Shown here one piece after another: positions 27,955-40,228 of a DNA stretch of 64,000 bases. Source of the stretch: Amphimedon queenslandica (lineage: Eukaryota > Porifera > Demospongiae > Haplosclerida > Niphatidae); the NCBI RefSeq assembly GCF_000090795.2, contig NW_003546427.1, forward strand, positions 118,084 to 182,083. The letters run 5' to 3'. The notes under the pieces are model-generated. The model had not been told where the DNA came from. It did not search any database and worked only from the letters and a program-made list of their open reading frames with translations. A program made the position numbers and the translations under genes. Position 1 is the first letter of the stretch; every line of letters begins with the position of its first letter.

Positions 27955-30900
27955 ATGTCTATGTCAAAGTCTAAGTTTATTGAAGAGACAGTAGTGTTAG
28001 ACAAGCAGACAACAGGTTAGTATGACACCTGTCAGAGTCCTTTGTGTTCACTGTATCTTGTTTTGCTTTCAAACATTGAAAAATGAAAGACTACATGTAG
28101 GTGTAGCCATGTTCACCTACGTGCAAAAATTGAAAGCTCCTGGTGTGTAGATATGCTGTATGTATATTTAATAATTATGGCATTTCTGATGGAGTAAGGG
28201 TTCTATTTGGGATCTTGAAATGAAGTGTATAGTATACCAAAAAATTTTTTTCAGTAGCAAAGCAAAGCACTTGTGGTAGCAAAACAGAATTGTGCAGTTG
28301 TTAACAGCACTTGTGGCATAGGTGTAGAGTTGATTTTTACTTGGTTGGTTGTGCTTGTACCCATCAACCCCGCTGGATGGAATTCATCTTATATCTGGGA
28401 TTTATAGAGCTTTTGCATGAACTTTTATTAAAGGGATGGTAGAGCTACATGTAACTTGTCACCATAGGCCATGTTCAGTGGCAAGAAATCCAAGAATATG
28501 CATGCAACAAATATGGGAATAGCAACAAACTGGGATTTTTATTAGATATATTATAATTTCCTGCAGAATATTATTAAGAGTTTTTCACTCATTATCTTCA
28601 TCCCCTACCTTTCTCCAGCCTGGAATGTCAACTGAAATATTTATTCAGATTTTTTTCTCCATTCCACTATGTGCATGTACTTTTTTTACCATTGGTAGCC
28701 ATATCCTCCCATTGATTACATCTGTGATAATTTAGTCATGTACCTCACATTATATTGTGTTGTTTTTAAAGTTAATTTTACAGTAAGTAATACAGTATAG
28801 CCAAATATGAGGGGAGAGCTGCATACGTCCCATCTAAAAAAAGTTTTAAATGTGCTTCAAAATTTGGCAAAAGAGCATGGGCTATAGTACATGGTATTTC
28901 ATAATATGGTGCTGCATTGGCATGAAATTCTTAACACTCATTTTCTCCACACGCTAAGAAAATTTTGCTCTTGAATTGTTTTATAGGATAACAAGTTTTG
29001 TGTACCTGTAACAGTCTTCTAATACCACTGAAGGCATGTACATGTAAAACTGTATACATCATTTTGATAAAATAAATATACATGTAATTATAAATTGATG
29101 ACAAATTTTATTTTTAAGCTGACACTATATTGATCAAAAAATATACCTGCAAAGGTAAAGCATGGTAGAAAAGTGTTAAGGTACATAGCCAAGAAATATT
29201 ATGCCGATGCAGTACTACTGTAAATCTAGTTATTTTCAATGCGGAATGGTGTTTGAAAATTTCATATGCTACCTATAAGCAAGAGTAGATGATAGTTAGA
29301 GAGAGTGTCGAACTGCACTATGCTAGCTGGAATATGACTGCGTAGAACTAAGTCACGTGAGACCTGAAGCGTGGGTGTACCTACTAAAAGCATGTGTAGA
29401 AGTTTTCATAAGGAACAGTGGAGAACACTTGAAGAAGCTGCAGACATCATACTAGTACACTTTATAATCCTGCTGAAGCCTGTTATGCAGTACAGCTACA
29501 GCAGAGACTCCAAAACGGCCAGTAAACCTTGTTGAGCAAACTAGGCAGCCATTTTATTCTTCTCAGCCACACCCAGTATGCGGGAATGCCCAAAGATGTG
29601 CAAGAAAGTTCTACGCGGTCATATTCCAGATAGCATAGTGCAGTTCGACACTCTCTCTAACTATCATCTACTCTTGCTATAAGTATACCTACATGTATTT
29701 ATCCCAATATATACATGTAAATAGGGAAAAGGAAATATTAGCAATTCTAAATTTAGTATGCCACATTGCTATGAAAATTACCATCACTTGAAATATACCA
29801 GATTTATGGTATTGCCCAAAGTTAATGAATCAAGCCTGGATACAGCCCTGATAACCTATCAGGACTGTATCAGTCAAGTATTCAGGCTTGTGATTCATTG
29901 ATGTGAGGCAGTAGTACTGTATTAGAATGATAATTTTTGGCAGTGTACTTGTACTATACGTATAAGTTAAAGTAAAGTGATCATGTTTCTACATGTACAA
30001 AGTCAGCAGTGCTTTGAAACAAATATGGAGGTCTTTTAAATGCAAATACAAATACATGTACATGTACATTGAATTTGAATCTCTCATATACAGATACTTT
30101 AAACTTAATATTTACATGTAAACCCAGTAAAATACGGATACTTTGTATTTGACCCCAAGTCTGCTTATTGTCAACCCCTTATTGTTCACTAGAAGCATAA
30201 TAAGGTTGATAGTGTCTCTATAGGTCTTAATTAATAAGAATCCAATATATTAACCAATTATTATTTAAGATATGGACTGTATGTAACTGGCAGAATTAGT
30301 GGTTTAATAACCAAGTTTCCGTAGAAGCAAAATTTTTTGTGCAGTAGCACCTCTTCAAAAATTGAAATTTTAAGGAAGTTTTGAGAATCCTACTGACAAA
30401 GTTGCCTCATATGATAATACTGTGTGTCTCAAATCAGTGCATGTGGCCTACTTGTGATTTTACATGTACTTTAGCGTACTGTTTTTCAAAGGGAAACTGA
30501 AAACCTGTCATTGCCTGTTTTTCTTGATGTTGTTTGTGGGAGAGAAACATAATGTACAATGTATCGATTCAATTCAGTATTTATCATTTCATTTTTTAAT
30601 TTATTTTACTCAAAGCCTTCTATTTGAAAAATTACATATGGATGGAAGTAGAGCTAGGTGATAGTTTTGATTAGCATTAACTATTGCAATAGTATAGAAG
30701 CTATTTTGATGTGATAGTAGTATCTACATGTAAACTATCATGATACCGTAGGGCGCCTTTTTTTTAGGACTATAAATTATGCAGATTTTGCAATTTTTTA
30801 AAGATTCATAAAAATTACTTCTGCAAAAATCAAATTTTTATGGTACAATTTGGCAGACGGCATAACTTCGCGAAAATAATCCACGAAATAGATTTTTAGG

Positions 30901-32819
30901 CCAATTCGCAAAATTTAAAGCCCTTAAAAAAGGTGCCCCCTTACGGTAGTAGATCTGGCCAGCAAGACTTGGCATTCTTAGTGCTATGACCACATTTCAA
31001 GCTATGGCAATGTTTGAAGCAAGTGATGCTTGATATAGTGTTCAGTGTTGTAAACTTGAAAAATAGTAATGCCTACTAGTTATTAAACAACACATCAAGC
31101 TATAAGGTATCCTTGTACATGTATAAAATGCATACAAGGACAACATTGTGGTATATTTATTGTATTGTTGAGCAATATCATTGCGATATAAAGTTTATTG
31201 ATTAAGCTATAACTCATAAAAGCTATTATGCAGTGATAGTTTCACTATCTGGAGAAAAATATTGTGATAGTGATTTTATCATTATTGGCCAGCTCATATG
31301 AAAGTAGAATTTTGTTCATAGGGTATAATTTTTCCAGGGAAGGTTTGGTACACTATAGTATTAAAAAATTATTTTATAATTCACTCAATCCCTTAATTCT
31401 CTTTATGATGTGGAGAAGTAAAAATACATATGCAGTGTATTTATGAATGCTACCTTTTTAGGTTTAGGTTTTACTATACGAGGTGGTACTGATGAAGAAG
31501 TTGAGGGTTTAAGAAATGGAATATTTGTAACCTCTATCAAGTCTAATGGTGCTGCAGCACGGAGTGGTCGAGTTTTTATTGGTGATAAGATATTGAAAGT
31601 ATGCAACAAATGATGTATGCAGTGAAAGCATAATGCATAATGCATACACTTTTTGTTACAAGTTTATCATACATGTAAGCTAGGTTACCTCTGAAAATTG
31701 AAAACTCAATTTTTCAATTGGCCACAAATTTTTGAATTCAAGTGCATGTACATGTACAGGGGCAGCACTTTACTTGGAACAATGTTTGATTTAGTAAAAT
31801 GTTGTTTCTGTATTTAGGTTTCATGGCACAATATAAATATTTATGTGATTTTAAGTTGTCACATTAAGCATGCATGTACATATAGTGTAGCTAGAAATTA
31901 AATGAATTGTGTAAAAAGTCAAAATTTCCATTTCATTCTTTAAAGCAGGAAAGAAATATATTAATTGTTTTTAAAATTATTTGTTTCCTGATTTTTGTGA
32001 TTGAAGGCCTTGTTTTGCAGTTAATTCTGCTAATGTATTATGTATCTCCTGGTTATTTCACTTGATCTTGCTCAAGCCATTTGAAAATCCTTATGAAAGT
32101 AATCAGATTTTGTATTCACAAAATTCCTTAAATTACTCAGATGTTATTGTTTATTTTATCATTTAGATTGATGGTCATGATCTGACATCTGTTACTCATG
32201 CAGAAGCAGTTAATCTTTTTCACCAAACAGGAGACATTGCTACGTTATTATTAGAGAAGGTTTGTACTATCTCAGGACTCAGGAGTCCACTTAAGTTTAG
32301 TTGTGTGGTTTGTTTCCATTTACATTTACATGTACGTGTACTTTTACATTGTATATGTACTTTTTCCACTACATTATTGGAACAGAACCATGCCATTTTG
32401 ACAAGTAGCAATTTTGATAGTGTTAACACAGTATTAGTCCCCTATTTGTGAAAGAGATCCTATGAATTTAATGAGTTTTAGTGTTTACATGTATGTGACA
32501 ATGTATGTATTGTCCTAATTTGCATTTCTAATGGTTGCATTTGCAAGAGAAGTGTTCAACTCGAAGGTGTGTCAATTGTGTTTGTACACTAGTGTAGCTA
32601 CTTTTTTTGTATTAATTATAGCATTTTTTTTACTGTAGAGGGTACCTGATAGTGAGACTCGTCTTCGTGGAAGATCAGTAAAGATATTCTTTCATTATTA
32701 TTAATTTTTTATTTTTGCAGTTACTGTTCAGGAAAACATATTTATGGCTACCTTTAACAATTGTAGTCATAATGTTTGGATTGCCAACGGCATATGTTCT
32801 CTATAAGAAACTACGATAG
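27955..32819 (+). CDS. SYNJ2BP: SYNJ2BP/OMP25-like tail-anchored PDZ protein
   Basis: Five exons: 27955-28015, 31462-31598, 32167-32259, 32639-32677 and 32721-32819, giving 142 residues (human 145). A single PDZ domain has the carboxylate-binding loop GLGF (21-24), then GIFVTSIKSNGAAARSG, GDKILKIDGHDL and HAEAVNLF. A short linker is followed by one C-terminal membrane segment (about 117-138) ending YKKLR. This PDZ plus tail anchor plan, with a short basic end, fits the mitochondrial outer-membrane protein OMP25. Intron 1 is 3.4 kb and contains two MITEs. The stop codon lies only 103 bp before the next gene's ATG on the same strand. Confidence 0.88.
29279..29677. mobile_element. AGAGTAGATGATAG-family MITE, complete copy 1
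   Basis: The ends GCAAGAGTAGATGATAGTTA and its reverse complement continue inwards as inverted repeat through GCTAGCTGGAATATGA. The 399 bp element lies in SYNJ2BP intron 1 and is nearly identical along its whole length to the copy at 57701-58095, which implies recent spread. Confidence 0.9.
29824..29899. repeat. Palindrome around GAATCAAGCCTG
   Basis: AATGAATCAAGCCTG on the left and CAGGCTTGTGATTCATT on the right enclose a second inverted pair (GATACAGCCCTGATA and TATCAGGACTGTATC). Related words occur in the element at 55100-55405. Confidence 0.6.
30744..30948. mobile_element. TACCGTA-family MITE, GGGCGCC subtype, in SYNJ2BP intron 1
   Basis: Left end TACCGTAGGGCGCC, right end GGTGCCCCCTTACGGTA, so the TACCGTA is shared with the other members while the inner TIR differs. 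Inside are paired TTCGCGAAA and AATTCGC blocks. 205 bp. Confidence 0.75.
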
Positions 32820-32922
32820 CTCTATTATGCATAACTATCATCAATGTGTACAATAATGGTTAATAATTATTTTTAATTCAATTCTAAATTGGGGGCGTGG
32901 TGTGCTATTTTAATGGTTCAAA

Positions 32923-35900
32923 ATGTCTTCATGGTTACCTTTTTTCAAGGATGCTGGTATACCTTCTCCTCTGGCAGAAAAGTGAGTATCTTGAAAGAAA
33001 CACGTGCTAAAGTTCCCATTTTTAGATATTCGTCTCTATTTGAAGACAACCGTATCACTAGGGAAATGCTTTCTGATTTAAATAAAGTAGAATAATTGTG
33101 TATAATTCGACCATCATGTAATAGTATATGTAAGCAACCAAAAAACATTAAAAATGGGAAAATAGTATGATAGAATTGAAAAAAGTAGAGAAAGAAGGGG
33201 GTACCTGCAAAATGGCTCGAACTGTTACAGATATATATTTGTTGAAAGTAGTAGTTTAGAAGCTATTTGTACATGTGCATGTGTCCTTTTAGTTGTTTTA
33301 CCAGCATGACCCTACAGTATACATTATGATTTTGACAGCATGAAACTGTCATAAGGCATGCAGTAACAATTGCCACTGCAGGTCTCATATAGTCTTGCGT
33401 AGCCAGACTCCTCCCCTTTTTTACTTGGGGGTGGTGGGGAGGGAGTCTGTTATACTGCCCATATCAAAGTTGTACAAGGAAGTGAAGTTAGAATTGGGAA
33501 GCTGTGCCGGATAATGGCAGTCGTTAATAATTAATATAATTATCTTGGGTGTGCCTGTTGCAACAAATTCAATATGGCCGATAAGAACAGTTAACTGTGT
33601 TTTCTAACTTTTCTTTGCTTTAAACTGTCATTAGTGGTACGTGGAAGGCTAAAAGGAGGAGTAACACTGCTAAGTTGTATCTTCTGAGGGTGACCTGCAT
33701 GGTTACAAGTATAGAGAGTGACTTGCATGGTTGCAAGTGTAGAAAGAATTGTTCCATTATTATCAGTCCTGACATGCAAAAACACACTAAATTATACACA
33801 TGCAATCAAGAAATATTAATTGCAATGTACAGCAAGTGTCACAACAGGTATTAAAATAGTCTCCTTGACTCAGTACAGACTTCTTGCAATGACATTTTGT
33901 AGGATACTCGTCATCTGTACTTTATTCCAAAGGCTGTTGTGGCTGGTAAATCTTTAATACTTCCTTTAAATCACACTCTGGGCAATGCTACCTCCCTACC
34001 TATACAGTAAGCATAAAATATTGACAACAATTCATATGATGTATGAAAAAGTCGTTTGCAGACCCAAAAGCACGTGTTAGGGTTGCCATAATCCAGTCAG
34101 GTAAAGAGATAGTCATAGATGCAAATGAACAGCAGCTTCAGAAAGCCTTTTCCTTAAGAATAATGCCAAAATGGGTAGAAAATTCTTCACAGCTGAAGGA
34201 AGACTGTCAGCCATCTTGTGTAGCCATGCACGTCCGTCTTTTCTGATTATACCTCTTTAATTAGTCTTTATTGCCTGATGTCAGTCACACTGACCAAGGC
34301 CGACAGTTGCCCTATCAACAAGTTAATGTAGGGCAGTATACCAGACTCTGTCCCCGCCATCCCCAAGTCAAAAAGGGGAGGAGTCTGGCTACGCGAGACT
34401 ATAAGTCTCATATGACTCCTAATTTTCATATTTCATTGTGTGATAGAAAATTTGTTGTATGCAAACAGTGCATATCTGTGTGGAAGGATGTACAACTTTT
34501 TGTAATTTTAGAGTGGAAGCAAGCGGCTTTGTTATGTGTTGTTTTTTTAGGACATACTTCATGATGTAGGAATTGTCGTAGTTGGTGACATCATTGCTAT
34601 CCTGAAATATGCTAAGAAGATTCATCTTCAAGCTGTTAGTTTATTACTTTATTTGTTAAAAGCTTTTGTTTTCTTTTGACATACAATGTACATGTACATT
34701 CTAATATGATCTACACTTAAGGCTGATTTATGCTTAAACTTAACAGAAGGTAAGACATTAAGTTAAGACAGGAAGTGTTGTATAAATCAATGGTCATGGT
34801 TAACTTAACATAACGATAGAAATTATTACTATATTTATGTTTAGTTAACTTTGGCCATTACTATTTGTACAACACCTTCTGTCTTAACTTAACGTCTTAC
34901 CTTACGTTAAGTTCCAAGTGTGAATAGCCTTTAGTCATACATGTATATACTGTTTACCATTTACCCAGCAGGAATCACCAAGCACAATGAATTATCAATC
35001 AAAGAAACCAAATAAAGTTATTCCTGCTGTCACAGTCACGTCTACTGCATCTCCAGGTACATATGGGAAAAATACCTTCATATAGATATACATGTATATA
35101 TGTACATTTTCTTATACATAATTATTATACAGCACTTGAACAAGATACAGTGGAAATATCTTCAGAGATGAAAATTTCAACTGCCAATTTACCAGGAAAG
35201 GTACATTGCACATATAAATGCATTGGAAATATACTTTATTTGGATTAGTTTTTGGCTTTTTGAATTACATATTTTAAAGTATTTTCAGTAAATTATGTCA
35301 TGTTGTTTAATATTTTTGTTGTTAGAAACATATTCAAGTTGTCACAAATTTTTCTGCGTAAATGGACCATTGTAACAGGAAAATTAATCCTTCTATTTTT
35401 TGGAGGAATTTTTTGAATAAAAGGATTTAAAATACATGTACATGTACATTAGTGTTGTTCTACATGTAGTTCTTATTTTTCAAATAGCTTTAGTTTTACA
35501 ATGTAGTTTGTAGTTTCAAGCCTTTAGTTGTACTCTTTGTTCTACTGGTGTTGAATCTGTTTTGTACATGTTGGTGCCACATGGACACATGTATTTCCTT
35601 GTAGCCATTGATAATTTTGGTATGAATGACATGTTAAGCTATTCTTTGTAAATTGAAGTGACACTTGCTGAGCTGTTTTTGAATGGCTTTTTAGTATGCA
35701 GTGCAATCATGTAAATTAAGCTTGGACTTAGCCCCTTCCATGAGGGAGCGGAGAACTTTTCTTGCCAAATTTATCTGGGGTACCATAGCTTCATTTACAT
35801 GCATATCCAGCAATTTAACTTAATATCGTTAGTATGATTTTGTGCCTTGTGACATCTTAGTGTACTTGTTGTATGCTTTGTTGCTTATTTTTCTACTGAA

Positions 35901-37058
35901 GTTTATGTCTTTTATTTCTGTCATTAATTGTGTTAAGGATGACGAAGTAGTTGAAAAAAAATTTGAAGTTGGAACACTTCATTCAGACCGAATGTTAATT
36001 CATGAGGAAACGGACCCATTGGTTAGTTTTAGTTCCTCCCTTTCTCTTCAGCTTTTTTTCAGATACATGAAGAGTATACTACATCAGCTTATGAAGATAG
36101 GATGAAGGTTTGTTTATCATTAAATTCTATCTTTATTTTGAATACAGAATTTTTGTAACAGCTCATTCATTAATTGTAGTCTAAGATTAATTGCATGTTG
36201 TGTTTAGCATACATGTATTAAATTTAATTCATAGATCAGCATTGGTGTGATCACTCTCCTTGTATAGTGATTGTGCCTTCAAAATTTAAAATCCCTATCT
36301 GGTCATGCTGCAGTTTGAATCTTAATGGTGCTTTTCTGCTTGGTTTGGTTTAAACAAAATAATTTTATATTGCTTAAATTGGTTGAAATACTGTACATGT
36401 TAAAATTAAATGCATTTGTTTATTTTTCAGAGAAAAGCAACTCAGCCATCTCCTTTTAAAGTTGCTCAAAATGATTCATTCAACAAGCCTACCAATAGGA
36501 TTGTTTTCTCGTCTTTAAGAGGAGGTCTTGAAGAAAATTCTTCTGGTAGTGGAATTCAGAGAAGCAAGAGGTTTCTAGAAGCTGCTGGCTGTTTTCATAA
36601 TCCAACAGCAGGTGCTCATGTGTACATTGTCATGTACATATATTTCATGTAAATGATATATTATTTTTGTAGATGTGAGGTCATCAATTTTTTCCCGGTT
36701 GGAAATACCAGCATCTGTTCGTGATAGGCCTTTTGAGAAAACTAGTGTTAAGAGTAGACTAGGAAAGAGAGTGGATGAAGAACAGTTACTTTCTTCTGGT
36801 TCTTTTAAAACTGCTCGACTTTACTCTGATGCTAATGTTGGTGAAAGTGCCTCAACTATTCATAGTCGACTTGGTGAAAGAGAAGAATTGACTTCAAGTG
36901 GCAGCGATATCTGTACACCTACTATGGTTGCTGATACATTTAGTAAACATTCTGATGTTCATGCCCGTCTCAAGAAGGGAGGCATGACTGTATTGGGCAC
37001 AAAAGGACCTTTAGGAAAAAGGCTAGGGGAACATGCAGTCTTTACAAGACTTGGTTAA
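32923..37058 (+). CDS. C19orf47: C19orf47-like SAM-domain protein with SRLG repeats
   Basis: Nine exons: 32923-32981, 33026-33086, 34551-34634, 34969-35056, 35133-35200, 35938-36021, 36063-36107, 36431-36611 and 36673-37058, giving 351 residues. The N-terminal SAM domain is built from SSWLPFFKDAGIPSPLA, FEDNRITREMLSDLNK and DILHDVGIVVVGDIIAILKY, the C19orf47 arrangement. A further shared block is KFEVGTLHSDRMLIHE. The C-terminal third is disordered and carries dispersed RLG-type motifs: FSRLE, KSRLGKR, HSRLGER, HARLKK, GKRLGEH and FTRLG. Function is unknown; in mammals it is a nuclear protein of unknown role. Acceptor 34966-34968 is a CAGCAG tandem that may give a one-residue splice variant. 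Intron 2 contains a 1 kb DNA transposon and intron 3 a MITE. Confidence 0.88.
33391..34404. mobile_element. 1 kb DNA transposon with ~75 bp TIRs in the C19orf47 gene
   Basis: The left end AGTCTTGCGTAGCCAGACTC and the right end, reverse complemented, AGTCTCGCGTAGCCAGACTC stay matched inwards to the word GTATACTGCCC/TTATACTGCCC. The 9 bp word GTCTCATAT stands directly outside both ends (33382-33390 and 34405-34413), a likely target duplication. The inside has a 67-codon open frame (34043-34246) of unknown type; I do not recognise a transposase. Confidence 0.75.
34718..34933. mobile_element. Palindromic MITE with TAAGGCT ends in C19orf47 intron 3
   Basis: Almost the whole 216 bp is an inverted repeat: TTAAGTTAAGACAGGAAGTG on the left pairs with the CACCTTCTGTCTTAACTTAA arm on the right. 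No coding region. Confidence 0.75.
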
Positions 37059-38658
37059 AAATTTTGTAATTAAAAACATTGATTATTAATATGATTGTAC
37101 TCTATGTTTTAATTTTTGTTTTATGTTGCCCCTCCCTGTCATTAATAAATCAACAGGGGAGGGGCTGGTGAGTGGTAATTACACAACTCAGCTAGGTTAT
37201 GTCACTAGTAAGCCTACAGCAGTAGTAATGTTTCATGGTAGTTCGAATGAGCAGAGGCAGAGCTTGAGGCAAAGCGATAGCTCATCACTAACTCAGGAAG
37301 ATGAAAAAAATGAAGTCTCATATTATGTGAATAGATATAGAGGGGAAGAAATAAGCTATAGCTGGTCATGTCTTTGGGATGAAATCAAGTGAGTCGAGGG
37401 CTGATTGTAGTTTTTGTGTACTTGTGTTCCTTGTTTGAACTAAAGTCATACAAATTATATTTATAGTAAGTTTTGAAAATGGAACATTTAGGTTCTAGCT
37501 ACATGTAGGTACACCTTTTCTTAGTCGATAAGCCCTCCACTATTTTATGTAGTCAAAAAGGTCTATTTGTCAGGATTTTGTTATATGTTCTTCTTTTCAC
37601 AAATATTTAGAATATGGCTTTAATATGATAACAGCATTTATGACTGAACAATTTTGTTTCAATCTTATCCCTTTTGACTGTTATCAAAATTGATAAACAT
37701 AGGTCTTGATATTGAACAGAAATTGTGAAATGAGGTGTATTATCTATGCCCCATCAAGTATAATCATAGATTTAATAACTACGTAATGAGTATGTATACA
37801 TAAAATGGAAAATGATCACATGATCCTATTCAAATCAATATACGTCTACAGTAAGTATGTCCCTACAGACTTTGTAATCATCTCTTTTCTAATCTCCTTT
37901 AGCCGTTTTATGGAAATGGCTAAGAGAACTGCCTGATTATATGTAGCTGGAAGCATTAAGCTCCAAGGCAAATATACAGCTTTAACTGTAACTGGAAGTT
38001 TACTTCATGATTTTCATGATTTGAATTTTGACATTGTTAAAACTGTGGTATGATTGCTTTGTAAAAATGAGTAAAAGTGTCCTTTTTTAATGTGCGTGAT
38101 AATTGTGAAGTCTAATCAACCTATAACTTGCTTAGAATAACTAAAACTAAACAAGTCCTAGTATGAGAATATGCACCAAAAAGCTACATGAGGATAGGAT
38201 ACTTATATTATCACAAGCACTTAGTACAATAAGACATGAACTTCCAAAATGTCCATTTTCAGAGGCCCATCCATTCAACCTATATCTTTAGATAGAATTT
38301 GAACTAAGGAAAAAGGACTGTACTACATAAAAATGCAGAGTTTTTGACATGAAGATAGGCTATTAACCAATTAAGCCATAGACCATACAGTGAAAAAAAT
38401 AAAAGCTTACATTAATTTGTGCCATCACAAAAGTAATTTTAATAATGATAATGAGCCGCGAGAGGCGAAAATTTTGTCAGCAAAACTATGTTTAACCGTC
38501 ACAAAGAATAGTAATGAACTGTTGAGGTGTGCATTGTACATAGCCCAATTTGGCTACATGCTGTGCAAAGGAAAGTGGTCTAGCTACATGGCCATGGACA
38601 TTAGAGTGAATGAACGGTGTTAGAAATGGGGCATTTTAGTATACATCACTAGGATACA

Positions 38659-39023
38659 TACCGTAATTTGGGAAATTTCCAATTAGAAAATAAATCGGAT
38701 AATTAATTTTTAATAATTTTAATTTTCGGATAGCAATCTTGTTTCGAAATTAAGTTTAATTCCAATATTAAGGAGTAACAGTGAATGAATTTGAAAAGAC
38801 ATCAAGGAGCTCAATGGTAGACCAAGAGAGAGTGGGCATGAGCGAAAAAGAAAAAGTAGAGGGCACAGAGAAGTACTGAAGACAGCTAAAGTTAAGCCAC
38901 ATGCCATGGATACCGAAATTCCTTTTACCCAAATATTTTAATATTTAATTGTTTAAAATTTTAACTTGAATTTTTCTACCCATCCGAAAATTAAAATTAT
39001 CCGAAAATTTCTTAATTACGGTA
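38659..39023. mobile_element. TACCGTA-family MITE, AATTTGGGAA subtype
   Basis: Left end TACCGTAATTTGGGAAATTT, right end AAATTTCTTAATTACGGTA. Internal blocks of TCCGAAAATTAAAATTATCC are inverted near both ends. 365 bp. Confidence 0.7.
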
Positions 39024-39560
39024 TATGGGTTGACATTTGCGTTTATTATGTAACAATTGGAGCTGTCTTTGAGCAAGAACTGTCCTTTGAGGCCTGTCAT
39101 TCTAGCTGTTGTTTTCAGTATACATTGTATGTTGTTACTTCAAGGAAGGCAGAGGAGAAATGCATCTATCCATGGTCTATTTTTTATTTTGCTAGCATCA
39201 TACATGTAATTTGTACTGGCTCTGAAATGAGAATGTAATTATAATGACATTTTGTTTTGTACCCTTATTTCAATAGTATTAGACAGATTACAGTAACTGA
39301 TTTAAACGTTGAATGGAGTATCAAAATGTGAAGATGGCCACTATGTTTTGGTTGAAGATATAGTCTATGTCTTCTGTCATGATGAATTTAGTTATAAGTT
39401 TGAGAGGTTTGTTTTGTAACCTTAACATAAAGTTTAACAATCTGTGACATTAAAAAGTATATCATGCTAATGTTTAGAAGACACTGGAGGTGACCAATAC
39501 AATTTGTGGTAATTCAAAACGGAAGATATGAAATTAATTTTATGTGTCTCTCAACATTAC

Positions 39561-40228
39561 CAAGAGTAGGTAATAATTAGANNNNNNNNNNNNNNNNNNN
39601 NNNNNNNNNNNNNNNNNNNNNNNNNNNNNNNNNNNNNNNNNNNNNNNNNNNNNNNNNNNNNNNNNNNNNNNNNNNNNNNNNNNNNNNNNNNNNNNNNNNN
39701 NNNNNNNNNNNNNNNNNNNNNNNNNNNNNNNNNNNNNNNNNNNNNNNNNNNNNNNNNNNNNNNNNNNNNNNNNNNNNNNNNNNNNNNNNNNNNNNNNNNN
39801 NNNNNNNNNNNNNNNNNNNNNNNNNNNNNNNNNNNNNNNNNNNNNNNNNNNNNNNNNNNNNNNNNNNNNNNNNNNNNNNNNNNNNNNNNNNNNNNNNNNN
39901 NNNNNNNNNNNNNNNNNNNNNNNNNNNNNNNNNNNNNNNNNNNNNNNNNNNNNNNNNNNNNNNNNNNNNNNNNNNNNNNNNNNNNNNNNNNNNNNNNNNN
40001 NNNNNNNNNNNNNNNNNNNNNNNNNNNNNNNNNNNNNNCTGCTTCATCACCCCGTAGAATTGAAGAGTCACATTCAGGATATTTTATTTGAGCAGTTATT
40101 AAAAAATAACTGTAACTACTCAAATAAAATACGGAAATATCCTGAATGTGACTCTTCAATTCTATGGCGTGATGAAGCAGGGGGTATTGCACAGTAGGAC
40201 ACTCTCCTCTAATTATTATCTACTCTTG
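39561..40228. mobile_element. AGAGTAG-family element holding an assembly gap
   Basis: The left end CAAGAGTAGGTAATAATTAG and the right end CTAATTATTATCTACTCTTG are inverted. Between them is a run of N (39582-40038) and then a 142 bp palindrome (40039-40180: CTGCTTCATCACCCCGTAGA paired with its mirror ending GATGAAGCAG). The hairpin probably caused the gap. Confidence 0.65.
39582..40038. other. Assembly gap (457 N)
   Basis: Undetermined bases. The open frames that span it are artefacts. Confidence 0.99.

Noticed and set aside
37125-37166. Hairpin GCCCCTCCCTGT / ACAGGGGAGGGGC as an RNA gene
   Set aside because: Short with a bulge and inside a possible coding block; no further support.
39557-40192. 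Open frames of 164-211 codons across the first N run
   Set aside because: Almost entirely undetermined bases; an artefact of the gap.
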